From Acidovorax sp. RAC01 (GTDB lineage Bacteria; Pseudomonadota; Gammaproteobacteria; Burkholderiales; Burkholderiaceae_C): a stretch of 64,000 bases of DNA. A program made the position numbers and the translations under genes. The notes under the pieces are model-generated. The model had not been told where the DNA came from. It saw only the letters and a program-made list of their open reading frames with translations, and ran no database searches. Each line of letters starts with the position of its first letter. The first letter of the stretch is position 1. Positions 61,666 to 64,000 of this stretch are shown piece by piece. The stretch spans positions 1,937,001-2,001,000 of the forward strand of contig NZ_CP016447.1 of assembly GCF_001714725.1 (NCBI RefSeq), given 5' to 3'.

Positions 61666-61751
61666 GGAGGGGTGCCCGAGTGGCTAAAGGGGGCAGACTG
61701 TAAATCTGTTGGCTTACGCCTACACTGGTTCGAATCCAGTCCCCTCCACCA
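61666..61751 (+). tRNA. tRNA-Tyr (GTA)
   Basis: The 86-base gene has a long variable arm, acceptor GGAGGGG/CCCCTCC, anticodon loop CTGTAAA (anticodon GTA) and an encoded CCA. Confidence 0.97.
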
Positions 61752-61822
61752 GTGAGCAAGCAAGGTAGTAGCAGTCCGAATCGGTTGTAAGTTGGTTCGG
61801 GGCGCATGGGTTTGAAGCCGAT

Positions 61823-61896
61823 GCGGGAGTAGTTCAATGGTAGAACCCTAGCCTTCCAAGCTAATGACGCGGGTTCGATTCCCGTCTCCCGCTCCA
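61823..61896 (+). tRNA. tRNA-Gly (TCC)
   Basis: The 74-base gene has acceptor GCGGGAG/CTCCCGC, anticodon loop CTTCCAA (anticodon TCC) and an encoded CCA. Confidence 0.97.
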
Positions 61897-61950
61897 TTGC
61901 TTGTGATTGCTGGATGAGTTGAATTCTTGATGCCGTTTTTCGGTGTCAGC

Positions 61951-62025
<75 letters not shown>

Positions 62026-62099
62026 ATTGAAGGTGCGTCCGATTCTGGTTGCGCCGAGATCCTGTTGTATTGATGTAGATTTTTTTCGGAGTCGGAAAA

Positions 62100-63290
<1,191 letters not shown>

Positions 63291-63304
63291 GGCAAGGTTC
63301 AAAT

Positions 63305-63380
63305 AGGGGTATAGCTCAATTGGCAGAGCGTCGGTCTCCAAAACCGAAGGTTGTAGGTTCGATTCCTACTGCCCCTGCCA
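63305..63380 (+). tRNA. tRNA-Trp (CCA)
   Basis: The 76-base gene has acceptor AGGGGTA/TGCCCCT, anticodon loop CTCCAAA (anticodon CCA) and an encoded CCA end. It begins 15 bases after tufB and may be processed from the same transcript. Confidence 0.97.
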
Positions 63381-63471
63381 CTTGAATGTGGCCCAAACCA
63401 AGCCCGCCACACTCTGGCGGGCTTCGGTGTCTTGGACGGCACCGTGATTCGGAAGCAGGAAACACTCAAAC

Positions 63472-63858
63472 ATGGCCACTTCACAGGTCGAAACTGTCAA
63501 CACGGGCGCAGACAAGGCCAAGCTCGCAGCAGTGGTGGCGCTTGTCATCGCGTCCGTTGCGGGCTTTTACTTGCTTGGCAAACAGGGCGCGCTGGTTCAG
63601 TGGGCTGCGCTGCTGGTCGGACTGGTCGCGGCAGCCGGCGTATTTCTCGTCTCGGAGCCTGGCCGGCAGTTCATTGCGTTTGCAAAAGATGCTTGGCGCG
63701 AAGTCAAAAAGGTCGTCTGGCCTACCCGCAAGGAAACGCTGCAGATGACGGCGTACGTGTTTGCTTTCGTCGTTGTGATGGCTCTTTTTCTTTGGTTCAC
63801 CGACAAGACGCTTGAGTGGGTCCTGTACGACTTGATCTTGGGCTGGAGAAAATCATGA
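63472..63858 (+). CDS. secE: Preprotein translocase subunit SecE
   Basis: The 128-residue protein has three membrane helices, as in the enterobacterial type, and the conserved amphipathic segment REVKKVVWPTRKETLQMT before the last helix. It clamps SecY in the translocon. Its TGA overlaps the nusG ATG by four bases. Confidence 0.96.
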   Translation: MATSQVETVNTGADKAKLAAVVALVIASVAGFYLLGKQGALVQWAALLVGLVAAAGVFLVSEPGRQFIAFAKDAWREVKKVVWPTRKETLQMTAYVFAFVVVMALFLWFTDKTLEWVLYDLILGWRKS

Positions 63859-64000
63859 CTACCGAAGCAGAAATGAATGGAGCCGAGGCTCCTGTAGCCA
63901 CTTCGGCTGTCGTCAATCCAGATCTGCGCTGGTACATCGTCCATGCCTACTCTGGCATGGAGAAGGCGGTTGAGCGCAACATCCAGGAGCGGATTGCCCG
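63855..64000 (+). CDS. nusG: Transcription termination/antitermination factor NusG, partial
   Basis: The 48 complete codons up to the window end read a short acidic N-terminal extension and then RWYIVHAYSGMEKAVERNI, the NusG NGN domain start. It is cut by the window end, not broken. The start overlaps the secE stop. Confidence 0.95.
   Translation, partial: MTTEAEMNGAEAPVATSAVVNPDLRWYIVHAYSGMEKAVERNIQERIA

Overview
The window reads as a contiguous chromosomal segment of a high-GC betaproteobacterium of the family Comamonadaceae (Acidovorax/Diaphorobacter/Alicycliphilus type). The grounds are: the str and S10 ribosomal operons fused in the order rpsL-rpsG-fusA-tuf-rpsJ...rpsQ; a second tuf gene next to tRNA-Trp, secE and nusG; the lipB-lipA and atp clusters; a creBCD set; and two dispersed intergenic repeat families that I recall from this family but could not verify here. 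No prophage, CRISPR array, restriction or other defence locus is visible. The only mobile element is one IS5-family insertion.

Layout. 1-6.3 kb: a secreted three-repeat Cys protein, a bacteriohemerythrin, and creD, creC and creB on the minus strand around a small membrane-protein gene. 6.4-10.2 kb: marC, dienelactone hydrolase and an amidohydrolase gene whose signal-peptide region is split by the IS5 element. 10.3-18.9 kb: a chemoreceptor, a CorA-type transporter, hemB divergent from hemJ, a VanZ-like membrane protein, a [2Fe-2S] ferredoxin, a hydrolase and a D,D-carboxypeptidase. 19.2-29.3 kb: the str plus S10 operons. 29.6-41.6 kb: peroxiredoxin, acetyltransferase, a divergent cytochrome b561/cytochrome c' pair, a TlpA-type thioredoxin, a lipoprotein-MFS-PTS (EIIA, HPr, EI) run, an EamA transporter with an AraC regulator, and the DUF493-lipB-lipA cluster. 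41.9-49.1 kb: the complete atpIBEFHAGDC operon with a clear terminator. 49.2-53.4 kb: a frameshifted glyoxalase-like gene, two tandem paralogous small exported proteins, a 9-bp tandem repeat tract and three small enzymes or hypothetical proteins. 53.7-61.4 kb: a dihaem cytochrome c5-like protein and a complete RND efflux system with its divergent TetR repressor. 61.5-64 kb: tRNA-Arg, -Tyr, -Gly, -Thr, the second tuf, tRNA-Trp, secE and the start of nusG, which runs off the end.

The genes are mainly translation, energy conservation, haem/lipoate biosynthesis and envelope functions. The most unusual signal is at 8.0-9.3 kb. Removing the IS plus one CTAG copy (1181 bases) restores one 945-nt reading frame whose signal peptide appears to be written in a copy of the dispersed ~65-bp repeat. 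Other signals worth a look are three tandem 87-bp units between ptsH and ptsI, ten 9-bp units near 51.05 kb, several perfect inverted repeats in divergent promoter regions, and two tuf genes that look identical except for four silent changes at the 5' end.
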